From Desulfobacterales bacterium (GTDB lineage Bacteria > Desulfobacterota > Desulfobacteria > Desulfobacterales > Desulfatibacillaceae), in contig JAGVAW010000130.1 in the NCBI GenBank assembly GCA_020060085.1, forward strand, positions 1 to 37,416: a stretch of DNA of 37,416 nucleotides, given 5' to 3'. This document shows, one piece after another, positions 17,429 to 24,818 of this stretch. The notes under the pieces are model-generated. The model was given only the letters and a program-made list of their open reading frames with translations. It was not told the DNA's origin and ran no database searches. Position 1 is the stretch's first letter; every line of letters begins with the position of its first letter. Made by a program: the position numbers and the translations under genes.

Positions 17429-18478
17429 TTATTGGGCTGTTGCTTCCTCGTCCAGGGGCTTGTCCACGGGCAGGCCCGCTTCCACCATCTTCTCCCGGAA
17501 CTCATCCTCGTATGCCTCGTAGGTATGAATCTTTACAGGATAATTCCAGGGGTTTATGTGCCGGTATTCCCGCGTGTTGGTGGCCATGTTGCGGGTGGGC
17601 GAGAAGAAAACGCCGCCGCTGTGTATGAGCTTGGAAAATGGGAAATAAGCAAGCAGCACGCAGACCAGGAAAAGATGAATCCAGAAAAGTACGCCAATAC
17701 CTTCGGGAACAGCGAACTTGAAGTTGGCGATGTTCATGGCAAGCTCTTTTACCGCAACAATATCCACCTTTACAAAATAGCGCATCAAAATGCCCGAAGC
17801 TGCAATGGACAGGATGAGGAACAGTGGAAAATAATCATTGGGAAGGCTTATGTAGCGCAACTGGGGGATGGCAAGCCGCCGGAGCAGAAGGTATCCGCCA
17901 GCAGCCAGAAGGGCAAAGCCCGAAAGCATCAAGCCTGGAAGCCCCACTTCCAGAAAGCCGTCAAATGTCTCGATAAGGTGCACAAGACCCCAAACAGGCT
18001 CGGTGAAAAAGCGCATATGCCTTATAACCACCGTGAGAAAGGCATAATGGAAAACAATGGCCCCAAGCCAAAGCCACTGGGTGGAGCCATAGGTGATTTT
18101 GGGGCCGTCCTCTCCAAGGCTCATGGCCGTGTTGCGGAAAAGGCTCCGAAAGGTGAGAATCTCAAGAGCCATCCGGGCCACAACTCCTGCCGTGGAGTTG
18201 GGCGATTCCACCGGATTGTGCTTTATCCAGGGAAGAGTTTTCTGCTGGCCGCAGGTTGTTGGAATGGCAAAAGGAACCGGCCTGCGGGCGTATTGAACCA
18301 CCCTCCAGATTATGCCCGCAAGAAAAATCAGAACCGCCAGGATGGGCACGGCGACCCCGAATATCACCTGCAGCGCAGGCACAGCTCCCAGGGCTCCAAT
18401 CGCGATAAGGACCGTTACAACGACCCCCGCTGAAATTAATGATACCCAGAAGTTCATGCAGACTCCCTCGCTTTGCAA
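17429..18478 (-). CDS. dsrM: DsrM, NarI-like cytochrome b subunit
   Basis: A 349-residue membrane protein, NarI/HdrE family, that binds haem b and exchanges electrons with menaquinol before passing them to DsrK. Two N-terminal hydrophobic helices (5-60) are followed by a cytoplasmic loop and four or five further helices with His residues (for example GAIVFHYAFLTVVIRHMRFF). The C-terminus is charged and soluble. It is the second gene of the operon, 21 bases after the RsbRD-N-like gene. Confidence 0.94.
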   Translation of the reverse strand: MQSEGVCMNFWVSLISAGVVVTVLIAIGALGAVPALQVIFGVAVPILAVLIFLAGIIWRVVQYARRPVPFAIPTTCGQQKTLPWIKHNPVESPNSTAGVVARMALEILTFRSLFRNTAMSLGEDGPKITYGSTQWLWLGAIVFHYAFLTVVIRHMRFFTEPVWGLVHLIETFDGFLEVGLPGLMLSGFALLAAGGYLLLRRLAIPQLRYISLPNDYFPLFLILSIAASGILMRYFVKVDIVAVKELAMNIANFKFAVPEGIGVLFWIHLFLVCVLLAYFPFSKLIHSGGVFFSPTRNMATNTREYRHINPWNYPVKIHTYEAYEDEFREKMVEAGLPVDKPLDEEATAQ

Positions 18479-18499
18479 ATGCTTTTTTTTATTGTTGCG

Positions 18500-19045
18500 T
18501 TACTGTAAACTGCCGTCTTGATCATCGGGCATATCTTCAATGGCTACAATGAGATTGGACTTTTTAAGCGCGTTGTAGCACTGGTTTTTTACCTCATGAA
18601 CCCGCATTGAATAAATCTTTTCCTTGCAGGTGTTGTAAATGTCCATGCCAAGAAGGGCCATGCCGTCAATTTTTGCGTCAAGCTCCCTCCAGTCGGGCGA
18701 ATCGGCAAGTTTTTCAGCATCCTTTTTTATCTGCTCCCAGATAATGCCTTTGAGCAGAAAAATAAAGCCGATAGCCTGTGAGGGAGAAAAATCCTGCACC
18801 GCACGCATTCTTATCACATCATCCAAAAAAGGCGTGACCCGCGCTGTCTCCCCCTGGTCGGCCAGAATGTCAAAGGCCTCTGCAAGGCCCTGGGTTATCC
18901 TTTTTCCCACCGGATTATGAAAAGGGTCCTTGCTCTTTTTCAAAAAATTGGAAGCATCTGTGGGATAGGTGTCCAGGGTTGCCTCCCGCCAAATGGCGAC
19001 AATGGAATCCCTGTTTTTCTTCAAAAGCCCCCACAATGCCGACAT
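18500..19045 (-). CDS. RsbRD N-terminal-domain-like protein heading the dsr operon
   Basis: A 181-residue all-helical protein resembling the N-terminal domain of RsbR/RsbRD co-antagonists (WGLLKKNRDSIVAIWREATLDTYP, PVGKRITQGLAEAFDIL, GFIFLLKGIIWEQI). That fold is globin-like and in some members senses a ligand. A gene of this type often precedes dsrM in sulfate reducers, so a regulatory or assembly role for the Dsr complex is a reasonable inference. ATG 19045 has AAGGGGG about 8 bases upstream. It is the first gene after the candidate promoter at 19167-19195. Confidence 0.8.
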   Translation of the reverse strand: MSALWGLLKKNRDSIVAIWREATLDTYPTDASNFLKKSKDPFHNPVGKRITQGLAEAFDILADQGETARVTPFLDDVIRMRAVQDFSPSQAIGFIFLLKGIIWEQIKKDAEKLADSPDWRELDAKIDGMALLGMDIYNTCKEKIYSMRVHEVKNQCYNALKKSNLIVAIEDMPDDQDGSLQ

Positions 19046-19166
19046 TTTTTAACCCCCTTGTCTTCCTGGCTCTGCCCTTAAAAGGCCAGCCTTTCTGCCT
19101 CAATTCCAACAACCTGATATGATAACAAAAAGGCATGGTTATCCTGCACGGGACCATTAACGGGCA

Positions 19167-19195
19167 AAACTAAACGATGCGCCATTGGCTGTCAA
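19167..19195 (-). promoter_or_regulatory. Candidate sigma-70 promoter of the dsr operon
   Basis: On the minus strand: a perfect -35 box TTGACA (19190-19195), 17 bases, then a weak -10 box TAGTTT (19167-19172). The leader to ATG 19045 would be about 115 bases. The rest of 19046-19403 holds no gene or clear structure that I can recognise. Confidence 0.4.
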
Positions 19196-19403
19196 GCAAA
19201 AACAGGCAGGCTCTTGTCAGCAAAACAAATTGGGCCTTTTGCCTCGCAAGACTTTTGACGAGCCAGCCAAAGGCATTGCCTTCAAAGGCTCTGTTATTCA
19301 AGGACTTATTTTTCATACCTTAAAGGGAGGAAAATTGAGCAGTTTTTTTGGCGCTGTTTCTCCTTTTTTTAAGAAAAAGGCCCGGCCAAAGGAACAAGCC
19401 CCC

Positions 19404-20066
19404 TTATGTGGCATTTTCTTCCATGCCGCGGGCAAAGGCCTTTGAGTGGACATGGCCTGCAAAATGAACGGGTGATTTGCCGTAAATGGGGTCCCATCCG
19501 GCAGGGTTTGCAATGCAACCAAACTGGGTGGCAAGGCCAAAGCGGGTGGGGGCCTCGGCAGCCAAACCCCCCCTCATCAGGTCGGCAGCCTTTTGTGTTG
19601 CCCCGCATGGGGCGGCCCGCAGCACTTCCACCTTTTCAATTTTTCCATCTTTAGCAATAACTTTGACCCGCGGCGCACCAAAAAGCCTGCCGTAATTGCC
19701 CAAAAGGGGGTTTTCCGCAAGCCCGCAGCAGGTGGGCGGGCAGAAGACAAATTTCCCGGAATGCTTTTTGGATGGGGCCACCACCGGAATTTCAAGGCAA
19801 TTGCAAAGGGCGCTTAAATCCGCAGCAAGGTCGGGATGCACAAGGTAGTTGAGCACAAGATCCGCCTCGATTTCTGCTGGCAGGTAACCGGCGCTGCTGT
19901 CAAGAACCTGCGCCAAGGGGCTTGCAATCTCAACAACAACAAGCTCTATAAGCCCTTTGCCCGCCTCGGCAACAGCCCTTATCTTCTTTTGGCCGGAGCC
20001 GTTCTGCTCAAAAACCAGCACCCGCTGGGGCCTGCCCAAACCCGCTGCCCTCTTTTCCTTCTGCAT
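19404..20066 (-). CDS. DUF166 family protein (DvsP-like, cysteine form)
   Basis: A 220-residue cytoplasmic protein of the DUF166 family. Conserved stretches: an N-terminal VLVFEQNGSG, PPTCCGLAENPLLGNYGRLFGAP (119-141), VLRAAPCGATQKAADLM, and CIANPAGWDPIYGKSPVHFAG at the C-terminus. In Desulfobacterota this family includes selenoproteins annotated as DvsP; here the frame carries ordinary cysteines and no internal UGA. Function is unknown; the conserved cysteines suggest redox or metal chemistry. ATG 20066 has GGAG 11 bases upstream. Confidence 0.65.
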   Translation of the reverse strand: MQKEKRAAGLGRPQRVLVFEQNGSGQKKIRAVAEAGKGLIELVVVEIASPLAQVLDSSAGYLPAEIEADLVLNYLVHPDLAADLSALCNCLEIPVVAPSKKHSGKFVFCPPTCCGLAENPLLGNYGRLFGAPRVKVIAKDGKIEKVEVLRAAPCGATQKAADLMRGGLAAEAPTRFGLATQFGCIANPAGWDPIYGKSPVHFAGHVHSKAFARGMEENAT

Positions 20067-20190
20067 GACCCACGCTCCAAAAGGTTAAACCGGCCTTTTT
20101 GGGGAGAGAAAAGTTTTTTCTGGTGCTACCTATATGATGCCCAAAGCAAAAAGAGGTTACAGGCCTTAACCTGTAACCCCTTGATTTTAA

Positions 20191-20266
20191 TGGTGCCCCC
20201 GGCATGAATCGAACATGCGGCACATGGATTAGGAATCCATTGCTCTATCCACTGAGCTACGGGGGC
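20191..20266 (-). tRNA. tRNA-Arg (anticodon CCU)
   Basis: A complete 76-base cloverleaf on the minus strand. The acceptor stem GCCCCCG pairs with CGGGGGC, the D arm is GCUCAGUGGAUAGAGC, the anticodon stem AUGGA/UCCAU carries loop UUCCUAA (anticodon CCU, reading AGG), and the T arm is GCAUG-UUCGAUU-CAUGC. Discriminator A and the CCA end are encoded. Confidence 0.95.
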
Positions 20267-20417
20267 CTTTTATCTGGCGCTTGGCCGGGTGGCGAAAAGC
20301 TTGTCGCCAAAAGCCGGGCCGCGCAAAAAAGTGCAGGCCCGCCATATCATCTGGCAAGGCTGTTTGCAAGCCCTGAATAAGGCGGCTTGTCCAAAAAGCT
20401 TCAAAGCCGGTTCAGCT

Positions 20418-20930
20418 TCAGCCTGCCATGCGCTTTGAAAGCTTTTTCAAGCCCTTTGCAAAGCCAAGCCTTGTGGCGTTTACAAGAACCGGCCCGGCAA
20501 GGGGAAGCCGGGATTTGAAGGAAACGCTCCAGCGGACTGTGCAGCCGCTTCCCTTGGGAGTCACCTCCACCCGGCCCGTGTAGTCCTTCATGGGCGAGCC
20601 TTCCGTGATGGTGTAGGTATAGCCCTTTGGGGGGTCGTAGGATGTTATTTCCTCCACAAAACTTGTGGGGCCAACCTTTACCGAGCGCAAAGAGCCTGTG
20701 CTGTCGGGCTGGGCCGGGTCCTGGCCCGCTTTTATCCTTGCCAGTTTTATGCCTGCCCAAAGGCTCATGCGTGTTGGGTCGGAAAGCTCAATAAAAACCG
20801 ACTCCGGGTTTGCATCAAAGCTCTGAACCACAACAAACTTTTGCAGGCCGTTGACTTTTTCAGATGCCATGGCAATTGAGGCCAGGGAAAAATCGTAAGC
20901 CTTTTTAAGATTTGAACGGATGATCTTCAT
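20418..20930 (-). CDS. SRPBCC (START/polyketide-cyclase-fold) family protein
   Basis: A 170-residue protein. After a 30-residue lead-in it shows the SRPBCC helix-grip pattern: FVVVQSFDANPESVFIELSDPTRMSLWAG, then alternating strands ending in YTITEGSPMKDYTGRVEVTPKGSGCTVRWSVSF and a long C-terminal helix. Members bind hydrophobic ligands in a central pocket; the ligand here is unknown. ATG 20930 has GAGGG upstream. It follows the CBS gene by 31 bases on the same strand, so they are probably co-transcribed. Confidence 0.75.
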   Translation of the reverse strand: MKIIRSNLKKAYDFSLASIAMASEKVNGLQKFVVVQSFDANPESVFIELSDPTRMSLWAGIKLARIKAGQDPAQPDSTGSLRSVKVGPTSFVEEITSYDPPKGYTYTITEGSPMKDYTGRVEVTPKGSGCTVRWSVSFKSRLPLAGPVLVNATRLGFAKGLKKLSKRMAG

Positions 20931-20961
20931 AAGCCCTCTGGTGTGAGCAATGCTTTGGAAT

Positions 20962-21513
20962 TTATAGCCCGCAGGCCTTCATGGTGTCGCTGACATTGCG
21001 GTAAACATCGGAAAAACGCAACAGGCCCGCAATTTCCTTGTCCTCAAACACAAAAAGGGTGTCGTGGCGGTGCATAACAAAAAGGTGGAAGCACTTGGCC
21101 AAAGTGTCGTCTGCAGCCACCTTCTGACCGTCATCGGGTGGCTTCAAAAACTCCTTGAGCTTCACGCCGCCGGACTTCTTGCAAAGCTCCTTGAAGGGGT
21201 TTTCCCACAGGTGGTAGTCCTCCTGCATGGATTTCCAGATGTACTGGAAGCCGCGGCGCTTTACCATGTCCTCTGCGTTGATTCTGGCGTAATTTGTCTC
21301 AAGGCCGCGCAGAAGGTCAAAGGGCGAGATTTTGCCGATAACCCTGCCCTTGTCATCCTCCACAAGAAGAATCCGCTGCTCGGCCTGGCCCGAAAGAAAC
21401 TTCTCCTGGGCCGCCTCCAGCGCCATTATGGCCTCAAAAAAAGTGGCGTTTAAAGATATTCTGGGAAATTTTGCAGCAGGGATCATAAGATCACGAACCT
21501 TCATTTTTTCCAT
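20962..21513 (-). CDS. Two-CBS-domain protein
   Basis: From ATG 21513 the protein has 183 residues with a CBS pair: VRDLMIPAAKFPRI...VIGKISPFDLLRGL, and LKEFLKPPDDGQKVAADDTLAKCFHLFV...IAGLLRFSDVYRNV. CBS pairs bind adenosine nucleotides and regulate partner proteins; no partner domain is fused. A start at 21546 would add 11 residues; 21513 is preferred because GGG lies at a fair distance upstream. Likely co-transcribed with the SRPBCC gene. Confidence 0.8.
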   Translation of the reverse strand: MEKMKVRDLMIPAAKFPRISLNATFFEAIMALEAAQEKFLSGQAEQRILLVEDDKGRVIGKISPFDLLRGLETNYARINAEDMVKRRGFQYIWKSMQEDYHLWENPFKELCKKSGGVKLKEFLKPPDDGQKVAADDTLAKCFHLFVMHRHDTLFVFEDKEIAGLLRFSDVYRNVSDTMKACGL

Positions 21514-22363
21514 GTTTTTTCCCTTTCTTTGTGTCTGACAAGCCAAAGTTGTTGGATTTTCTTGCTAAACAGGCTGTAAGCCCAACAAAGCAGATTTTAA
21601 AAAGGGCGGTGGAATATCAACAAAAGGCCGAGCGCGCCCCAAAAGCATTATAAAAAGGTCATACTGCAAAAACCGTTTTGTCCTGCCTCAAATGGCGATA
21701 CTCTATTGGCAGGCAGGCTTTTTGTCAATGATGCGGCATTGCCCGGCAGGGCCATAAGCATAACGAAAAAGATTTATTTGTCGGGCTTTTTCTTAAAGGG
21801 GGCATTAAGCCATCATGCCCCCTTCAAGCTTTGTATCCAGAACAAAATAATGGTTCCGGTGTTTTTTTTGGTAACCTGTTTTTTTTCGTGCTTTTCGTGT
21901 TTTTCGTGGTTCAAACAGCCGTTTTTCGCCCTTTGCCGTGGCACTTAAAAGCCCTTAAAGGCAGTACCCTGATGAATGAAAAAGAAAACAGCAATTATTA
22001 TTAGCCACGAAAAACACGAAAAGCACGAAAAAAGATAAAGCAGCCAAACGCCGTCTCGTCTGAAAAAGCGGTAATCTCCGCAAAAGGTCGTCATTGGCGT
22101 TTCAACCGGGTACATGAGTTTTAAATGACAACCCTAAAACCGCCCCTGTCGTTTGTGGTTTTCATTTTTTTCCAAATGCGCGGCCCTGCATTGCCTGGCA
22201 GGGTATTATGCAAAATGAAAAAAGCAATAAAACCCTGCAACAGAATTTGCCATCATCGGGCCTGGTATTATCTTGTTGAGGAAGTGAAGTTGCAAATGGG
22301 AATTTTTATCTTTTATTTGCAGGCAATGCGCCTGTTTTTTGCAGCAGGCTCAAAGGAGGGGCA
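21514..22363. other. Gene-free interval with inverted repeats
   Basis: No reading frame here has coding character. The stretch contains a perfect 29-bp inverted repeat (21881-21909 and 22005-22033). It also has two similar segments, around 21732-21775 and 22183-22225, that share GCATTGCC.GGCAGGG followed by an ATAA/ATTATGC..GAAAAA stretch. The end carries the ribosome site of the downstream gene. Confidence 0.6.
21881..22033. repeat. Perfect 29-bp inverted repeat of CACGAAAA units
   Basis: Arm 21881-21909 (TTTTTTCGTGCTTTTCGTG..) and arm 22005-22033 (..CACGAAAAGCACGAAAAAA) are exact reverse complements, each made of three CACGAAAA-type units. The 95 bases between contain no gene. The same CACGAAAAACACG motif is often seen scattered in environmental genomes, so this may be a dispersed repeat rather than a local regulator. 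Confidence 0.75.
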
Positions 22364-23611
22364 ATGATATCCTTACCGATTTCAAATATTTCAACCGCTC
22401 ATCTTTTGATGAAGCTGTCCTGGCAGACAGGCACCACAAGCCACAAGGACTGCGTTTTTGTGGAAAAGACCAATTTCTGGCGGGACATTCTTCCTGACAG
22501 GCTCACAAGCGCCCTGATGGGAAAATGCGAGGGCGACTCGATAAGGGAAAGGCTTTTGGCTGACGAGGCTTTCGGGCCGCGAAATCCGGCCCTTGTCCAC
22601 GAGATAAGGCCATCGCAGATAAACCTTGCAAGGGCAGGAGGGCCGCTTGTGCCCGGCAGGCATTATCCCAAGGGCATTATTGACGGCATGGCCGGAATCT
22701 ACCCCCAGAATGTGACCCCTTTCCGCTGCCTTTTTGCAGACAGCAAGAAGGTTGTGGCGGATTTCAACCACCCCCTTGCAGGCAGGGACATGGATGTTGA
22801 AATACGGGTGGAGGCTGTGCGGCAAAAGGAGCGGGAGGGAGGAGGCTCCTGCCGCAACCTGGAGGACTGCCTGGGGCTTGGCCCTGGAATGCAGGCCCCC
22901 CTTGAAGGGGCCGCAACCCGGAGTTTTGAGCAGGGGGACTTTGGCCGGGAGGATGAGGCGGCAGACAGCCTTTTTTACCAAAAGCCCAGGCTTGTGAACC
23001 ACCTTGACGACACGGCACTTAAAATGGTGAGCGAGTTTTACCGCGCCTTTTTGCAGCCGGGAATGGCGGTGCTGGATCTCATGGCAAGCTGGGATTCGCA
23101 TATTCCTAAAGATATTGGTCTATCCAGCCTGCAAGGGCTTGGCATGAACAGGGCCGAGCTTGAGCAGAACCCGCTTTTGGGCGGCTTTGAGGTTGCGGAT
23201 TTGAATTTGAACCCTGCCCTGCCCTACAGGGATAACACTTTTGATGCGGTTATCTGCACGGTTTCCGTGGAATATCTCACCCGGCCCCTTGCCGTGTTTG
23301 AGCAGGTTTTACGGGTGCTAAAGCCCGGCGGGGTTTTTGCCGTCACCTTTTCCAACAGGTGGTTTCCGCCAAAGGCCATCAATTTGTGGAAGCATCTGCA
23401 CGAGTTTGAGCGATTAGGGCTGGTGGCGGATTATTTTGCGGCCTTCCCCGGTTTTGGCAATGCAGCAACTTTTTCCCTGCAAGGCCTGCCCCGGCCAAAG
23501 GGCGATAAATACGCCAGGCAGTATGCTTTTTCGGACCCGGTTTTTGGCGTGTGGGCGCACAAGGACGAAAAAGGCCGCCTGCCCGATGAAGACCCGCTGC
23601 CTTTGGGGTGA
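22364..23611 (+). CDS. SlyD-like FKBP domain fused to a class I SAM methyltransferase
   Basis: A 415-residue two-domain protein. Residues 35-160 resemble SlyD/FKBP peptidyl-prolyl isomerases: a MGKCEGD turn, LLADEAFGPRNPALVHEI, GIYPQNV, and the hallmark FNHPLAGRDMDVEIRVEAV (134-152). Residues 205-400 are a Rossmann methyltransferase with motif I as VLDLMASWDSHIP (236-248) in place of the glycine-rich loop, then LPYRDNTFDAVICTVSVEYL and VLKPGGVFAVTFSN. The LDLM.SW.SH variant is a recognised group also seen in photosynthetic organisms. AAAGGAGG lies just upstream of ATG 22364. Substrate unknown. Confidence 0.8.
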   Translation: MISLPISNISTAHLLMKLSWQTGTTSHKDCVFVEKTNFWRDILPDRLTSALMGKCEGDSIRERLLADEAFGPRNPALVHEIRPSQINLARAGGPLVPGRHYPKGIIDGMAGIYPQNVTPFRCLFADSKKVVADFNHPLAGRDMDVEIRVEAVRQKEREGGGSCRNLEDCLGLGPGMQAPLEGAATRSFEQGDFGREDEAADSLFYQKPRLVNHLDDTALKMVSEFYRAFLQPGMAVLDLMASWDSHIPKDIGLSSLQGLGMNRAELEQNPLLGGFEVADLNLNPALPYRDNTFDAVICTVSVEYLTRPLAVFEQVLRVLKPGGVFAVTFSNRWFPPKAINLWKHLHEFERLGLVADYFAAFPGFGNAATFSLQGLPRPKGDKYARQYAFSDPVFGVWAHKDEKGRLPDEDPLPLG

Positions 23612-23741
23612 TTTGTGCCGGGGGCAAGGATGGCGGATGGCCTACGATGGGCGCGGCTGATTGGGGTTCAGGCTGATGGGCGGCGCTGATGGCGGCAACT
23701 TGCGTTTTTGGCTTATTTCGCCCGCGCTTTATGCGCGGACG

Positions 23742-23785
23742 GCCCGGCGGCGGTTGCCGCCGGGCAGGGTTTTTTTTAAAAAAAG
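23742..23785. terminator. Strong, probably bidirectional terminator
   Basis: Stem GCCCGGCGGC (23742-23751), loop GGTT, GCCGCCGGGC (23756-23765), then AGGG and eight T on the plus strand. The T run is followed by A7 and GCCCT, so it also reads as a T-tract hairpin from the other side. It lies between convergent genes. Confidence 0.8.
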
Positions 23786-23824
23786 CCCTCAATAAGCCCG
23801 CCAGCGTACCCGCCAGCCTTCCAA

Positions 23825-24586
23825 CTACTTTTCCAGGCTCCAGCTCTTTCCCGGCGCAAGAATCACAACCCGGCCGCCAAGGCCCTTCTCTGAAGCGATC
23901 TGCCGCAAAAGCGCCACCGGCTCGGCCAAAGGCTCCAGGGAAAGCTTAAAAGCGCCCCAGTGGATTGGAATCAAATAACCCGCCCCCAAATCCTCAAAGG
24001 CTTTAACTGCCTGCTCCGGCCCCATGTGGCTTGCAAACATGAGCCAGCGGGGGCGGTATGCGCCTATGGGCAACAGCGCCAAATCAATGTCAAAGCGCCT
24101 GCCAATCTCGGCAAAGCCTTCAAAATAGGCGGTATCCCCGGCAAAATAGGCGGCCCGCCCGCTTTTTTGCACCACAAAGCCCGCAGCAGGCCGCAAAAGG
24201 CTGTCTGCCAGGTAGCGCCCGCCAAAATGCCGCGCAGGCACGGCGCTTATGGTAACGCCTTCAAGCTCAATGCTCTGCCAGTATGCCAGCTCAATTATCT
24301 TTCGCCCGGAAAGCCCGCCAACCCCAAGGGCTGCCCGCGGCGGGGTGATTATGGGTATGCCCTTATCAAGCTGCATGAGTGTAGGCGCATCCAGGTGGTC
24401 GTAATGGGCGTGGGAAACCAGAACCGCGGTTATGGGCGGCAGGGAGTCAAGGCTCATGCCCGGTGGGACCAGCCGCGAGCGGGCAGGTATGGAGCTTCCC
24501 AAAACCGGGTCCGTAAGAAAAAAGCTGCCGCCAATCTCAATAAGAGTTGTGGAATGGCCGATAAATGTCGCGCTCAACTTATCCAT
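23825..24586 (-). CDS. UlaG-like MBL-fold metallo-hydrolase
   Basis: A 253-residue cytoplasmic metallo-beta-lactamase-fold protein. It opens with ATFIGHSTTLIEIGGSFFLTDPVLG and holds the metal motif SHAHYDHLD (His59, His61, Asp63, His64). Further ligands are in AVPARHFGGRY, FAGDTAYFEGFAEIG and IPIHWGAFKL. This is the UlaG/NAPE-PLD-like subgroup of lactonases and phosphodiesterases; substrate not predictable. It is divergent from the Na/Pi symporter gene. Confidence 0.85.
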   Translation of the reverse strand: MDKLSATFIGHSTTLIEIGGSFFLTDPVLGSSIPARSRLVPPGMSLDSLPPITAVLVSHAHYDHLDAPTLMQLDKGIPIITPPRAALGVGGLSGRKIIELAYWQSIELEGVTISAVPARHFGGRYLADSLLRPAAGFVVQKSGRAAYFAGDTAYFEGFAEIGRRFDIDLALLPIGAYRPRWLMFASHMGPEQAVKAFEDLGAGYLIPIHWGAFKLSLEPLAEPVALLRQIASEKGLGGRVVILAPGKSWSLEK

Positions 24587-24628
24587 TGTTTTTAAAGCAT
24601 TTGCCGGTTGCCGTTAAAAAGCGTCCTC

Positions 24629-24657
24629 TTGACCCGCCCTGCCCCATCCCTTATTCT
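24629..24657 (+). promoter_or_regulatory. Candidate promoter of the Na/Pi symporter gene
   Basis: TTGACC (24629-24634), a 17-base spacer, then TATTCT (24652-24657). Five and four of six positions match the sigma-70 consensus. The leader to ATG 24819 would be about 155 bases. Confidence 0.35.
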
Positions 24658-24818
24658 TGCAGGATTAAACCCTGTGGGCGCTTTTGCACCTGCCGGAGAA
24701 TACCTTTTTGGGAAAAGCGGTCAACCAATAAGTTGGTCCGCAGGCTTGCGCTATCCAATTGCAGCCGTTGATTGCATTATAAAAAGGCTTGTCTGCCTTA
24801 ATTTTAAAGGATGCAAAA

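Noticed and set aside
17369-18433. 354-residue plus-strand frame opposite dsrM
   Set aside because: It runs antisense to a clear dsrM; the translation has low-complexity, basic shadow character.
19205-19403. Possible terminator after the DUF166 gene
   Set aside because: Only short, imperfect stems were found and no T run in the right orientation.
21706-21948. 80-residue frame in the gene-free interval
   Set aside because: It crosses the inverted repeat, has no ribosome site and translates to Phe/Cys-rich sequence.
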